A program made the position numbers and the translations under genes. The notes below the pieces were generated by a model, which saw only the letters and a list, made by a program, of their open reading frames with translations, searched no databases and had not been told where the DNA came from. A DNA stretch of 26,885 nt from JBMNKL01 sp050261495 (GTDB taxonomy: Bacteria; Bacillota; Clostridia; Acetivibrionales; DTU013), in NCBI GenBank assembly GCA_050261495.1, contig JBLNDI010000101.1, forward strand, positions 1 through 26,885. Reading direction: 5' to 3'. Positions 6,566 through 15,430 of this stretch are shown here, piece after piece; positions within the stretch are counted from its first letter, which is position 1, and each line of letters begins with the position of its first letter.

Positions 6566-8209
6566 TTATTTTACCGCCTGCAGTCCGGCCAACAGGTAAA
6601 CCAGCGGCGAGTTCCAATATATCGCTGTTTCATTGCAGGAATAGCTTTGCACATTATCTACGTAACACTTTGCCGCGGGCCTGCCTTTAAGAACATCCCG
6701 CGCGTATGGATCAGCCGGATTGGAATTAGCGCCTCCGACCAGCATGCCTTTCATGGTGGTTCCAAGAGCCTGGGAAGGCCTGTGGTGGGTATCCTCCGGC
6801 ATCTGCGTGCCATATCCCGTTACAAAGCAGTAGGAAGTAGGATTTGCTCCCAGGAGGTAATCCAGTTGTTTTTTTGCCAGTTCGTAATATCTGCTGCCGT
6901 TCCCAAGGATTTTGCCCGCCATCAGCAGGATCATCCCGTTATTGGCCAGCGTCATGTTGCTGCCCCACGGGTACACATCACCCATGGAGGAAAAATACCC
7001 GTCCGAATTTATGTTTTTCTCCACGGCGCCAAGATAGACCCTGAATTTTTTCTCGATCTTACTTTTCAATCGGGCATCGGCTTTTCCCGAGGTCAAATAC
7101 GCATAGCAGCCGTACATCGATACCGCCTGCCAGCCAAGGCCGTTTTCTGCCAAATCAATATCCATTGCTTTCAATTTCTCATGCCATGAGGAATCGCCGG
7201 TCGTTTTGTAAAGCTCGCATAAGGCCCAGAAATACTCATCCTTGTCTTCTGTGTCCCCGTATTCACCGGTTGATACGCCGGCCGGGTTTTTAAAGCCGCC
7301 TTTATTTTCGTTTCTTTCCAGGTATTCAAGCGCTCTTTTTGACGCGGCAAGACATTTATCCGCAAATGCAGCGTCAAAAACCTTGTATATCCTGGCAGCC
7401 ATGGCCATGACAGCCGCAAAGTCACCTGTCGCGCAGTTGGATACCGGCATAATATAGAGGGCATCCTGCACCTTGTCAGGCATGACCATCCCTTCGAAGC
7501 GTAAACCCGTTACCTTGTGATAGACTCCGCCCGACTTTTCATCCTGCATTTTCAGCATCCATTCCAGTTCATACCTGGCTTCGTCCAGCACATCCGGAAT
7601 ACCGTTTCCGCTTTCCGGGATGCCGAGATCATCACCGAAAACCTCGCCGTAATCTTCATAAGCCAGCATAAGGTCCGCCGCCGCTTTTGCGCCCGGGACG
7701 ACATAGCGTCCGTAATCCCCCGCGTCATGCCATCCGCCCAAAACATCCTTTTGCACTATGGAGCCGTATATTGTCGCGGCATGCACATGGCACGAACCAT
7801 GCGCAAATTTGCCGGCATGTTTCTCTTCCAGTTTGCTTCCGCAACGTTGCAGAAAGAGCATTTTTACTGCATCAGCGAAGATATTCCTATATACGTTGTC
7901 CGCGATCACAAATTCATAGGATTCACCGCTATTTTCGGCGGCAATCTTATACGTGCCGGGTTTCGTCACTCCGGTGAAATCACCGTAAGCAACTGTTTCA
8001 CCTGCGCTTTCGGTCTTTTTGGCTCCGGACACGGTACCTGTGAAAACTATATCGCCGGTCTTTACATCTATGACATCAAACCTGAAATCCATGCCGCTGT
8101 CGCGGAAAATAGCCGTCTTGACATCGGTAGTGCGGTAGCCTGCCTGGTTTATATTAATGGATGGACCTGCATCGCCATACAATATTGTTTCCGCTGGGTA
8201 TATGTTCAT
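6566..8209 (-). CDS. GH9 family glycoside hydrolase, no signal peptide
   Basis: A 547-residue glycosidase. Residues about 14-103 form the N-terminal immunoglobulin-like domain typical of CelD-type GH9 enzymes; the rest is the alpha/alpha-barrel catalytic domain. The nucleophile-activating aspartates are in HDAGDY (D162, D165), the signature HHRPS is at 475-479, and YVDN followed by NET (E527, the likely acid) lies near the C-terminus. The family inverts beta-1,4-glucosidic bonds in cellulose-like chains. The N-terminus has no signal sequence, and there is no dockerin or carbohydrate-binding module, so it probably acts in the cytoplasm on imported oligosaccharides. It lies downstream of an oligosaccharide ABC transporter on the same strand. 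AGGAGG precedes the ATG. Exact substrate (cellodextrin, beta-glucan, chito-oligomer) is open. Confidence 0.9.
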   Translation of the reverse strand: MNIYPAETILYGDAGPSININQAGYRTTDVKTAIFRDSGMDFRFDVIDVKTGDIVFTGTVSGAKKTESAGETVAYGDFTGVTKPGTYKIAAENSGESYEFVIADNVYRNIFADAVKMLFLQRCGSKLEEKHAGKFAHGSCHVHAATIYGSIVQKDVLGGWHDAGDYGRYVVPGAKAAADLMLAYEDYGEVFGDDLGIPESGNGIPDVLDEARYELEWMLKMQDEKSGGVYHKVTGLRFEGMVMPDKVQDALYIMPVSNCATGDFAAVMAMAARIYKVFDAAFADKCLAASKRALEYLERNENKGGFKNPAGVSTGEYGDTEDKDEYFWALCELYKTTGDSSWHEKLKAMDIDLAENGLGWQAVSMYGCYAYLTSGKADARLKSKIEKKFRVYLGAVEKNINSDGYFSSMGDVYPWGSNMTLANNGMILLMAGKILGNGSRYYELAKKQLDYLLGANPTSYCFVTGYGTQMPEDTHHRPSQALGTTMKGMLVGGANSNPADPYARDVLKGRPAAKCYVDNVQSYSCNETAIYWNSPLVYLLAGLQAVK

Positions 8210-8320
8210 AAATCAACCTCCTGTTTCAACCGTCGCTGCACCGCTATTCATATCATCCCGTGAAACCGTAATAATTTCCGCAATACTCGGACCAGGTTGT
8301 ATACCGGATATGACAGTATG

Positions 8321-8979
8321 CTAGGCGGACCTTTCCGATAAATCCAATCCCAGTTCATAAATTCCTTTCCTGAGTATTTCGGTTTCACCCTCCAATTGAG
8401 TCACCTTTTCATATATGTAATTGGCAATATTTCCAACATGCCTGAAGCCGCTTGTTCTCTTTTCCTCATTGATTTTACCAGCTTCACCATTTCTCCGTAT
8501 ATTCTTAACGAACAAAATGATGCCAAAATGAAACCAATAAATACCGGCAAACTCGGCAGCATATCCAATGCGGTTATATTTTCAGGCATATTTAAAATAG
8601 TAAAAACTGCATGTGTTGATGCAGTTATTACCAAGGCTGACCCTGTCAATTTCTTGTTGAAAAACATTAAAGACATCGCTACTAATATCACAAATATAAT
8701 AAAACTGCTCGGCGAAATTTCAGTTGCAATCGTCAAAAATACATGGTTTATATATAATCCTGCCAAAGAAATATATTTAACTAGCCCGGAGGCTTTGTTT
8801 GCTTTATATACGAAAAACAAAGCTGTACAATTCAACAAACCGAATATAACAGAAACCAATAAAGGTGTTAGCGTTATTTTGTCATTTGTGTACCCTGCTA
8901 TACAGTTAAATATAAATATAAGATACATTATAAGTGTCAAGAGAATCGATTGCTTGTTTGCTCTTTTTTCTAGTTCCAC
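8321..8979 (-). pseudogene. Frameshifted, truncated chemotaxis-receptor-like membrane protein
   Basis: The gene starts at GTG 8977-8979 with GGAGGT at good spacing and encodes about six membrane segments in 165 residues, then a charged helix (SMRKREQAASGMLE). The frame then runs to a stop at 8401. If one A is added in the GGAAATA run near 8430, the text continues MLENIANYIYEKVTQLEGE... in a coiled-coil-like stretch to a stop at 8321. The six-helix N-terminus followed by a helical linker resembles methyl-accepting chemotaxis proteins of clostridia, but the signalling hairpin domain is absent. I therefore read it as a decayed receptor or sensor. It could be an intact 192-residue membrane protein of unknown role, or the frameshift could be a sequencing error. 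It sits between the ABC permease and the GH9 gene. Confidence 0.5.
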
Positions 8980-9150
8980 TTAATTACCTCCATATTCTTC
9001 CGCACTCTATGGAACAAGCAAAGCTTGTCCCCCATTACTGCCGGCTGCTGCCGCTTCCACCAGCGTTCATGGCTTTTTGGGCACGCCGGAAGCATCGGCA
9101 TATTGTTGAGATGCGTCACGCTGCGTCACATGGAAACGCTTGCTTGAAGA

Positions 9151-10035
9151 CTATTCCTTGACGCTGCCGATGTTAACGGTTACAAAGTACTTCTGAAGGA
9201 ACGGATATACCACCAGTATAGGTACAGTGGCTACCATGGTCATGGCCGCACGCAATGAATTCGGAGTAACCATGTTGCGTGACGTATGCGATTCTGCCAG
9301 GTAATCCGGTTGCCTGACCCCCGACTGCATGGATGAGGACAATATCTTCATCATTTCGTATTGCAGCGTACTCAATTCCTGCTTTGGCGCAAATATATAA
9401 GAGTCGAACCATGAGTTCCATGCGCCGACGGCGACCCATAGGGCAACGGTGGCCAAAACCGGCAGGCATAACGGAAAGATAATGTTAAAATATATTTTCA
9501 GTTCGCTGGCGCCGTCAATTCTCGCGGATTCAGCAAGAGACGCCGGCAATGAATTTATGTATGTGCGTATGACGACCACGTTGAACGCTCCCACCAGCGC
9601 AGGAAGTATATAGACCGAAAATGTATCGATCAGGCCCAGGCTGCGGTACAGGAAATACTGCGGGATCAGTCCTGCGTTTATGTACATTGTCATTACCATG
9701 AATACTGTCAGAAACCTTCTGAAAATAAATTCCTTGTGGCTCAATACGTATGCGAACAAACCCGAGAAAAATACGTTCAGCGCCATAGTGATCACTGTGC
9801 GTGCGACTGAAACAATAAAAGCGTTAAATACTTTTTCCGTCTTGAATACGCTTTGATAGTTAAAAAGTGACCATTTCCTCGGCCACAGGTAGATAGAGCC
9901 TTTTATGGAATCTCTTGCATCGTTGAAAGATATGACCAGCGTATTCCATAGCGGATACAACATGACAATAATGACCATGCACATAAAGAACACGATAATC
10001 GCATCAATGACCTTATCACCAATGGTTTTCTTCAT
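9151..10035 (-). CDS. CUT1 carbohydrate ABC permease (LplC/YtcP type)
   Basis: A 294-residue inner-membrane permease with about six helices. The coupling loop that docks to the ATPase is visible as ESARIDGASELKIYF, followed by IIFPLCLPVLA, the conserved EAA motif of binding-protein-dependent transporters. The family imports oligosaccharides or modified sugars. It ends the transporter part of the operon and lies 43 bases after the partner permease, with GGGGGG as ribosome site. There is no ATPase gene in the cluster, as is usual for this group, which borrows a shared MsmK-like ATPase encoded elsewhere. Confidence 0.93.
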   Translation of the reverse strand: MKKTIGDKVIDAIIVFFMCMVIIVMLYPLWNTLVISFNDARDSIKGSIYLWPRKWSLFNYQSVFKTEKVFNAFIVSVARTVITMALNVFFSGLFAYVLSHKEFIFRRFLTVFMVMTMYINAGLIPQYFLYRSLGLIDTFSVYILPALVGAFNVVVIRTYINSLPASLAESARIDGASELKIYFNIIFPLCLPVLATVALWVAVGAWNSWFDSYIFAPKQELSTLQYEMMKILSSSMQSGVRQPDYLAESHTSRNMVTPNSLRAAMTMVATVPILVVYPFLQKYFVTVNIGSVKE

Positions 10036-10078
10036 TTCAAATAACCCCCCAGCAGAATATCACGATAAAAACGTTTTA

Positions 10079-11023
10079 CTACACCAGTTTTTCCTCGCCT
10101 ACCCAACCGGCGACTTTATTGCACAGTATTAATATCACAGCGCTAACCACTGTTTTAAACATACCGGCTGCAGTTCCGAAAGCAAACCCTCCAGATCTCC
10201 CAAAGCCTCTTTTAAGTACGAAAATATCGATGGTTTCCGAAACATCAAGCACGAGACCATTTGTACCCAAAATATACTGAATTTCAAAACCTGCATTGAG
10301 GATCCAGCCTGCGTTAAGGATAAGAAGTATTATAATGGTTGATTTTATGCCCGGTAGGGTGACATGCAACATTCTGCCGAAACGGCCATACCCGTCTATA
10401 GCTGCGGCTTCGTACAGCGCCGGATCGATAGAAGTAATAGCCGCCAAATAGATGATACTGTTCCAACCCATTGACTTCCAGACGTTTGTAAACCCGACAA
10501 TCCACCAGAAATATTCCGGCTTCCCCATGAAATGAATTTTTTCTTTAACGAGTCCCAATGACAGCAACAGGTCATTGAGAATTCCCCCGTCCATGGCAAG
10601 GACATTTGAAACCAGGCCGCAAACAATAATCCACGAGAGGAAATGGGGCATATATGATATTGTTTGTACGACCCTCTTAAACTTAAATAATTTCCCGGTT
10701 AATTCGTTCAGCAGCAGCGCAAACCCGATGGCCGTGACAAATGCCAATACCAGGTTGATTATACTCATCGCCAAAGTGTTTCGCATTACACGGAAAAAAT
10801 CAGGGTCGGTGAATAGATTTTGAAAATGCCTGAAACCTACCCATTCCTGCTCAAAGAATGATTTATGGGGTTTATAGTTCTGAAACGCCATGGTAAGACC
10901 CCATAACGGCAAATAAGAAAAAATGAGAAAGTAAATAAAATAGGGCGTTGAAATCAATATTAATTCCTTTTGTTTACGAACTTGACTTAAAAACTCACTC
11001 TTAGGACTTGTATTGGTTACCAT
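10079..11023 (-). CDS. CUT1 carbohydrate ABC permease (LplB type)
   Basis: A 314-residue permease, partner of the gene just downstream. After a short polar N-terminus come about six membrane helices; the EAA coupling motif reads YEAAAIDGYGRFGRML, followed by TLPGIKSTI. The early segment FSYLPLWGLTMAFQNYKP is characteristic of the LplB/YtcP-associated subgroup. A GGGGGG ribosome site lies eight bases before the ATG. It begins 100 bases after the receptor gene, and that gap holds a strong stem-loop. Confidence 0.93.
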   Translation of the reverse strand: MVTNTSPKSEFLSQVRKQKELILISTPYFIYFLIFSYLPLWGLTMAFQNYKPHKSFFEQEWVGFRHFQNLFTDPDFFRVMRNTLAMSIINLVLAFVTAIGFALLLNELTGKLFKFKRVVQTISYMPHFLSWIIVCGLVSNVLAMDGGILNDLLLSLGLVKEKIHFMGKPEYFWWIVGFTNVWKSMGWNSIIYLAAITSIDPALYEAAAIDGYGRFGRMLHVTLPGIKSTIIILLILNAGWILNAGFEIQYILGTNGLVLDVSETIDIFVLKRGFGRSGGFAFGTAAGMFKTVVSAVILILCNKVAGWVGEEKLV

Positions 11024-11065
11024 ATCGCTATCCCCCCAGCTCTGATTCTCGACCGGTTATCTTGT

Positions 11066-11099
11066 AGAAGAGGCGGCCGGCTTTGCGGTCGCCTCTTCT
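11066..11099 (-). other. Intercistronic stem-loop after the receptor gene
   Basis: Arms 11066-11078 and 11087-11099 pair over 13 positions with one G-T wobble (GAAGAGGCG with CGCCTCTTC at the base). In the minus-strand mRNA it starts 24 bases after the receptor stop codon and has no T-run behind it, so it is not a complete intrinsic terminator. The likely effect is protection of the receptor message or partial attenuation before the permeases. Confidence 0.65.
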
Positions 11100-11123
11100 T
11101 TACCGTTTTGAAAGAAAAGCAGG

Positions 11124-12860
11124 TTATTTCTTACGCAGACGTGCACGTATCTGACGTTCTATCTCTTCCTCCAGCGCCTTGTAGTCGAGGCTCTCGTATC
11201 TCTGTGCGTATTCCTCCCAGGCTTTATCGAAATTATCAGCCATTATCACGCCCGGCAGGTAACGATTCTCAAGGTCTGTTATCTGGTCAAATACAACCTT
11301 CGCGATATTATCCTCTTCCATCGTTGAGAAGATCGACCATACCTCGGGATAGCCAGGATGATCAATCATAGGAAGGAAGTCAGACTTGGAGTAGAAACCG
11401 TATTTCTGGTAGAATTCCTTGTCGTACGGGAACTGGTTTTCCAGCTTTTCTTCGGGCTGTGTTCCTGCGCTGCAGGAATTACCGTTGGAATAACGGCCTT
11501 CCAGTTTCGGGAACTGGTCGCCGATGACCCATCCGGCGTTAGCAAGCCTCCAGTCAGGATTGTCGAAATTGGCTTTCTGTTCCGGAGTACGCCTGTAACG
11601 TCCGTTTGCATCGACATAATAGTCTTCGCCTTCGATACCCCAGTACATCAGCCTGTGTACATCTTCTTCCAGCAGCGTGTCCATAAACTGCAAAGCACGC
11701 TCAATATCCTTGCACTTCACGCTGATGCCCATACCGTTACCGCCAATGATTCCTTCGCTCCTTACCCTGTTGTACGGAACGGGAGTGCCGTCATAGCTGA
11801 GGCCGAGGGGGACATAAGTTCTCTCTATCTTACCTTCGTTAATCAAAACAAATTCCGCATCCTGGAAGTTCCATTGCTGATCGAACATAGCCAGCACACG
11901 GCCGGTGGAAATAACGGACAGGTACTGGTCATAGTTCCTGGAAAATGTCTCGGGATTTATCAAGCCTTTCTTGAATACTTCGTTGAGTTTCTTGTAATAA
12001 TCCCTGGCGTACCATTTGTTCTGATATATTTCGACCTCAAGGGTATCGGGGTGAACATAAACGTCACCTTCGTTACGTCCGCCAATCAAATGCTGCGGCG
12101 CATTTTTCAGGCAGAACGAGCGCCAATCCTGCGAATGTATCTCGAACGGCAGGACGGGCTGGCCGTCAATTGTGGGATGCGCCTTGGCATAGCGCTCCAG
12201 CAGGTCAAAGAATGCATCGAGCGTCCTGGGATGTGAATAACCGTCCCAAGCAAGTACATCTTTCTGGATCCAGAAAGCCGGGCCGTTATAATCCGGCTGA
12301 TAGAAGTCGTCCTGACCATCGTTCAGCCAATACTGGCGGCCCCAGATATCCAGTATGTATATTTTCCCATCCGTTGATACGCTGCGAAGAACATCCAAAT
12401 ACGGCTCGTAATGCTTCCAAAGATTGGGGTAGTTGGGAAGATACTCGTCAACCGCCGCAAATGAGCCGGCATTCAAGAACCTTCCGCGCGCTTGTCCTGC
12501 GCCGATCAAATCGGGATAATCTCCGCTGGCGATCATGATTCCGACTTTCTGCTCCATGTCACCTACAAGGAATTCAAACTCAATGGTGACGCCTGTGATT
12601 TCCTGAAGCTTCTTAACGATTTTGTTGTCTTTTGGAGGAGGTTCTCCAGGACCGGCGACAAACATGGTAAACGTAATTGGGTCAAGCTTTTTCTCGCTCG
12701 GTGTACTGGAAGGTTGCGAGTCTTGCCCTGAAGAAGAAGTTGTGGTGCTTGGTTGAGTGTCACTTGGTTGCTCTTCGCTTGCCGGCTTCGTACATGCCGA
12801 TAAAGCGGTAACAACCATGGCAACAACCAACAGCAGTGCGAGAAGTTTGGTGTTTTTCAT
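11124..12860 (-). CDS. Extracellular oligosaccharide-binding lipoprotein (YtcQ/LplA type)
   Basis: A 578-residue ABC receptor anchored to the outer face of the membrane. It has a lipoprotein signal peptide with the lipobox ALSAC (C23), then a Ser/Thr/Gln/Pro-rich linker to about residue 58, then the large binding domain (EFLVGDMEQKVGIMIASGDYPDL region at the start of the fold). The length fits the large family-1 receptors of this transporter group. It is the first gene of the operon with the two permeases. A promoter candidate lies about 270 bases upstream. An AGGGG ribosome site precedes the ATG. The ligand cannot be read from sequence; the GH9 enzyme downstream suggests a beta-linked glucan oligomer. 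Confidence 0.93.
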   Translation of the reverse strand: MKNTKLLALLLVVAMVVTALSACTKPASEEQPSDTQPSTTTSSSGQDSQPSSTPSEKKLDPITFTMFVAGPGEPPPKDNKIVKKLQEITGVTIEFEFLVGDMEQKVGIMIASGDYPDLIGAGQARGRFLNAGSFAAVDEYLPNYPNLWKHYEPYLDVLRSVSTDGKIYILDIWGRQYWLNDGQDDFYQPDYNGPAFWIQKDVLAWDGYSHPRTLDAFFDLLERYAKAHPTIDGQPVLPFEIHSQDWRSFCLKNAPQHLIGGRNEGDVYVHPDTLEVEIYQNKWYARDYYKKLNEVFKKGLINPETFSRNYDQYLSVISTGRVLAMFDQQWNFQDAEFVLINEGKIERTYVPLGLSYDGTPVPYNRVRSEGIIGGNGMGISVKCKDIERALQFMDTLLEEDVHRLMYWGIEGEDYYVDANGRYRRTPEQKANFDNPDWRLANAGWVIGDQFPKLEGRYSNGNSCSAGTQPEEKLENQFPYDKEFYQKYGFYSKSDFLPMIDHPGYPEVWSIFSTMEEDNIAKVVFDQITDLENRYLPGVIMADNFDKAWEEYAQRYESLDYKALEEEIERQIRARLRKK

Positions 12861-13035
12861 TATTTGATCCCCTTTCTTTATTTTTTTTGGGTTTTCAACA
12901 TGTTAATCCATATCCCCGGCACATTCCATGTACTACAATATTCGGAAGCATGATCCGTATCCAGTTCTCTCCAACTTAGTTAACTTAGTTACCATCCCGG
13001 AAGCTCAACATTTCAACAGGATTTCACAGGTATAA

Positions 13036-13060
13036 TGTTGAATATATGCAGCATTCAACA
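13036..13060. promoter_or_regulatory. Inverted repeat TGTTGAAT-N9-ATTCAACA
   Basis: Eight-base perfect arms (13036-13043 and 13053-13060) lie in the leader between the promoter candidate and the receptor gene. As DNA it could be an operator; as RNA a small hairpin. Related TTCAACA words occur nearby (13014-13018 region and 12894-12900 region). Confidence 0.4.
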
Positions 13061-13136
13061 AAAATACCATATCCTGAGATGTGCCAATTAATTTCTCAAT
13101 TCTGACTACCCTAATCAATCGTTTTACCACAATAAT

Positions 13137-13165
13137 ATAATACTATACAATCGTCCATTTGTCTA
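13137..13165 (-). promoter_or_regulatory. Sigma-A-type promoter for carbohydrate block A
   Basis: On the minus strand TAGACA (13160-13165) and TATTAT (13137-13142) are separated by 17 bp; each matches consensus at five of six positions. The predicted start near 13130 gives a leader of about 270 bases before the receptor ATG. Confidence 0.55.
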
Positions 13166-13384
13166 TATATTATGTATAAAATTCCTCAGTTATTAAAATG
13201 GGAATAGAATACAAAAATCCATAATGTGACATGGGAGCGCTGTGACAGGCTCCTTTTAAGCTTTTAAGCCATGCTGCCGTATTCAGCGGGAGAAGGCAGG
13301 CGTCTTGAAAATACGATTTACCACTAGTGCATATTTTATTGGTTCATTTAGAAGTTTCAAGCAGTTTTTTCTAATTAATATATA

Positions 13385-14683
13385 CTAATGCTCAAGTGTA
13401 AAAGTAAAGGCAGTATATTCATTTTCCACGCTTGCGGCATATATCTCGCCGCCCAGCCTCTCCATGATTGTTTTCGCAATAGATAACCCTAACCCATAGC
13501 TGCCTGTTTCCTGCGTTCTGGATGGATCTACCCGGTAAAACCTGTCGAATATTTTCGGCAGATCTTGTTTGGCTATCCCTTTCCCGCTGTTTTTTATGGA
13601 AAATTCAACATGACGTTTTGATTTAGCCAGGGATATATCGATCTGCCCCTTTTCATTTGCATACTTAACGGCATTATCAAACAAAATCGTGATAACCTGC
13701 TTAATTCTTTCAGCGTCGCTCCTGACAATTATGCCGGGCTCAATGGAACAGGTGAGCCTGATGCCTTTTTCCGCCGCTGCCGCTTCCATTGAGAAAATCA
13801 CATCATTAACCGCATTGCTCATATCGAACGGCGCTTTTTGCATTTCAAATCTCATATCCTCCATTTTTGCCAGGGACAAAAGGTCGTTGACAAGCTTTGT
13901 CATCCTGTCGGTTCCGATCTTTATATAGTCAAGCCATTTTAATTGGCTCTGAATGGTTTCTTCACTGTTTGCCAATAGTGCATCGTAATTGGCATTAATA
14001 ATTGAAAGCGGTGTTTTCAATTCATGGGAGGCGTCGGCTACAAATTGCTTTTGCCTCTCCCATGCTTCGGCTATCGGCTTTATTGCCCGGTTGGCAAAGC
14101 AATAGCTTATTATGAAAATAGCAAAAAGCATTACTAACCCGACGGACAGCAATGTAATAAGCAATTGAAACAGTGTTCTCTCATACATTGTAACATCCAG
14201 GAACATTATCTGGTACTTGTTTTCCGCGGCGGTATATGACTGCCCGTTCTCTTGGATAACCTGCTTTTTCATTTGGGCTATGGCATATTTCCATTGCTTT
14301 CCTTCCAAGGTTATGGCAGAACTGCTTTCTTTATTGTTCCAGGCAATCTCGGCAGCCTTGCTGTATGTTTCCTCATGCATATTAAAGGGAGAATCTATTT
14401 CCAAAATCCTGCCGTTTCCGTCTACCTGGATAATAAAAGAATAGGAATAATCCGGCGAAACCCTGCGGTTAAGGGTTTTAGGCCTGCTATTTTCCGTATC
14501 ATCCGGCAATTCCGTTCCTTTTATTACAGTCTGCACTCCTGCTTGCGGATTCAATTTTTTGGCAATTTCCGAGTTTATGTTGTTATAGCTGATGATATAA
14601 ATAACTGCAAAGGCAGCAGCCATAACTGTCGAAGTCACGGACATATTAAGGATGAGAAATTTGTTGCGCAGTTTTGCAAACAT
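13385..14683 (-). CDS. Sensor histidine kinase
   Basis: A 432-residue membrane kinase. Helix TM1 spans about 14-33, an outside sensing region about 34-170, and TM2 about 172-195. The phospho-acceptor histidine is H220 in ASHELKTPL. The ATPase domain shows an N-box (FDNAVKYAN), the F-box FDRFYR and the G2 box YGLGLS. No clear HAMP domain stands between TM2 and the histidine region, only a short linker. The ATG lies one base after the stop codon of the response regulator, so translation is probably coupled. The sensed signal is unknown; the small Asp-box protein encoded at the head of the cluster is exposed on the same side of the membrane and could be part of sensing or be a target. Confidence 0.94.
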   Translation of the reverse strand: MFAKLRNKFLILNMSVTSTVMAAAFAVIYIISYNNINSEIAKKLNPQAGVQTVIKGTELPDDTENSRPKTLNRRVSPDYSYSFIIQVDGNGRILEIDSPFNMHEETYSKAAEIAWNNKESSSAITLEGKQWKYAIAQMKKQVIQENGQSYTAAENKYQIMFLDVTMYERTLFQLLITLLSVGLVMLFAIFIISYCFANRAIKPIAEAWERQKQFVADASHELKTPLSIINANYDALLANSEETIQSQLKWLDYIKIGTDRMTKLVNDLLSLAKMEDMRFEMQKAPFDMSNAVNDVIFSMEAAAAEKGIRLTCSIEPGIIVRSDAERIKQVITILFDNAVKYANEKGQIDISLAKSKRHVEFSIKNSGKGIAKQDLPKIFDRFYRVDPSRTQETGSYGLGLSIAKTIMERLGGEIYAASVENEYTAFTFTLEH

Positions 14684-14684
14684 T

Positions 14685-15371
14685 TTAACAACCGTCCTTT
14701 ACCGTTTTCAAGACATATCCCGCGCCCCTTACGGTATGGATGCGAACGCCGGAATCCAGTTGCGCCAGCTTTTTTCTCAAAAGGGATATATGTACTTCTA
14801 CGCGGTTGTCTTCCGCATCGGTATCGTAACCCCATAGTTTTTCAATAATATTTTCCTTTGAAGCAATCATCCCGTTTCTTTTCATCAGCAGCTCCAGCAA
14901 TTGGGACTCTTTTAATGTCAGCCCTGCTTCTTTGCCTCTGCACTCTAGCTGAAGGGTATGCGGGTTCAGTTTGATATCCCCATATTTGAGTATGCCGTCA
15001 TTTATCAGTTCCGTCTTTCTTCTCCCCAATGCGCGCAAACGGGCTAACAGCTCATCGGTATGAAATGGTTTTACCAGGTAATCATCGGCCCCGCTGTCAA
15101 GACCATGCACCTTTTCCTCTGTTTCACCCCTTGCGGTTAACAGGATAACAGGCGCCTCAATTCCGTTTTTGCGTAATTCCTTAAGTATGCTTATCCCGTC
15201 CAGTTTTGGAAGCATGATATCAAGAATGATAATATCATAAATGCCTGAAAGTCCGCAGTCCAGTCCATCTTCACCGTTATACGCCAAATCGACGCTATAA
15301 TTATTCTTTTTCAGCACTTGGGCAACAGCTTCCGCCATGTACTTCTCATCTTCAACCATTAACAGCCTCAA
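14685..15371 (-). CDS. OmpR/PhoB-family response regulator (TTG start)
   Basis: About 228 residues: receiver domain with E7-D8, phospho-acceptor D51 in ILDIMLP, T79 and K101 in VKPF, then a winged-helix DNA-binding domain whose recognition part reads NRVEVHISLLRKKL and ends GAGYVLK. The best start is TTG at 15369-15371: it gives the normal N-terminus (RLLMVEDE) and has AAGGGGG seven bases upstream. The longer frame from ATG 15446 would add 25 residues that no family member needs and would run through the 13-bp dyad. It is the partner of the kinase that starts one base later. It is also the natural candidate to bind the direct repeats upstream of the Asp-box gene. Confidence 0.92.
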   Translation of the reverse strand: MRLLMVEDEKYMAEAVAQVLKKNNYSVDLAYNGEDGLDCGLSGIYDIIILDIMLPKLDGISILKELRKNGIEAPVILLTARGETEEKVHGLDSGADDYLVKPFHTDELLARLRALGRRKTELINDGILKYGDIKLNPHTLQLECRGKEAGLTLKESQLLELLMKRNGMIASKENIIEKLWGYDTDAEDNRVEVHISLLRKKLAQLDSGVRIHTVRGAGYVLKTVKDGC

Positions 15372-15411
15372 TTGCGTACCCCCTTGCCTGCCGGTATAAA
15401 CCGCTTGGAAT

Positions 15412-15417
15412 AGTATA
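15412..15417 (-). promoter_or_regulatory. Candidate -10 of the response regulator-kinase pair
   Basis: TATACT on the minus strand, five of six to consensus, about 41 bases before the TTG start. No TTGACA-like -35 is present at 17-18 bp; that position falls inside the dyad at 15431-15464. This fits an activator-dependent or repressed promoter, or chance. Confidence 0.35.
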
Positions 15418-15430
15418 CCCTCAAATAGCA

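Larger units (their letters stand above)
12861..13384. other. Non-coding regulatory stretch upstream of carbohydrate block A
   Basis: No gene was found in these 524 bases. They hold the promoter candidate at 13137-13165, a leader of about 270 bases, an inverted repeat at 13036-13060 and a 9-bp tandem repeat AACTTAGTT (12973-12981, 12982-12990). The part 13170-13384 follows the kinase stop codon on minus; it has a small bulged hairpin at 13233-13254 but no clear terminator. Confidence 0.6.

Noticed and set aside
6546..6571. AT-rich stem AAATAAA/TTTATTT between the convergent RCC1 and GH9 genes as a bidirectional terminator
   Set aside because: The stem is only A-T pairs, seven long, with a bulge, and no proper T-run follows; too weak to call.
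7517..8263. Plus-strand frame of 248 residues opposite the GH9 gene
   Set aside because: It is a mirror of a clearly coding minus-strand gene and shows no domain or sensible composition.
9011..9031. Hairpin ACAAGC-AAA-GCTTGT after the permease operon as terminator
   Set aside because: It lies about 120 bases beyond the permease stop and has no T-run on minus; the stem is short.
8934..9161. Plus-strand frame of 75 residues across the gap before the permease gene
   Set aside because: No ribosome site, no recognisable motif, and it runs through the antisense start of the membrane-protein remnant.
11358..12236. Plus-strand frame of 292 residues opposite the receptor gene
   Set aside because: Antisense shadow of a well-supported lipoprotein gene; no motif and no ribosome site.
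13233..13254. Bulged hairpin GGAGC...GCTCC after the kinase gene
   Set aside because: The T residues follow on plus, where no gene reads into it; on minus there is no T-run.
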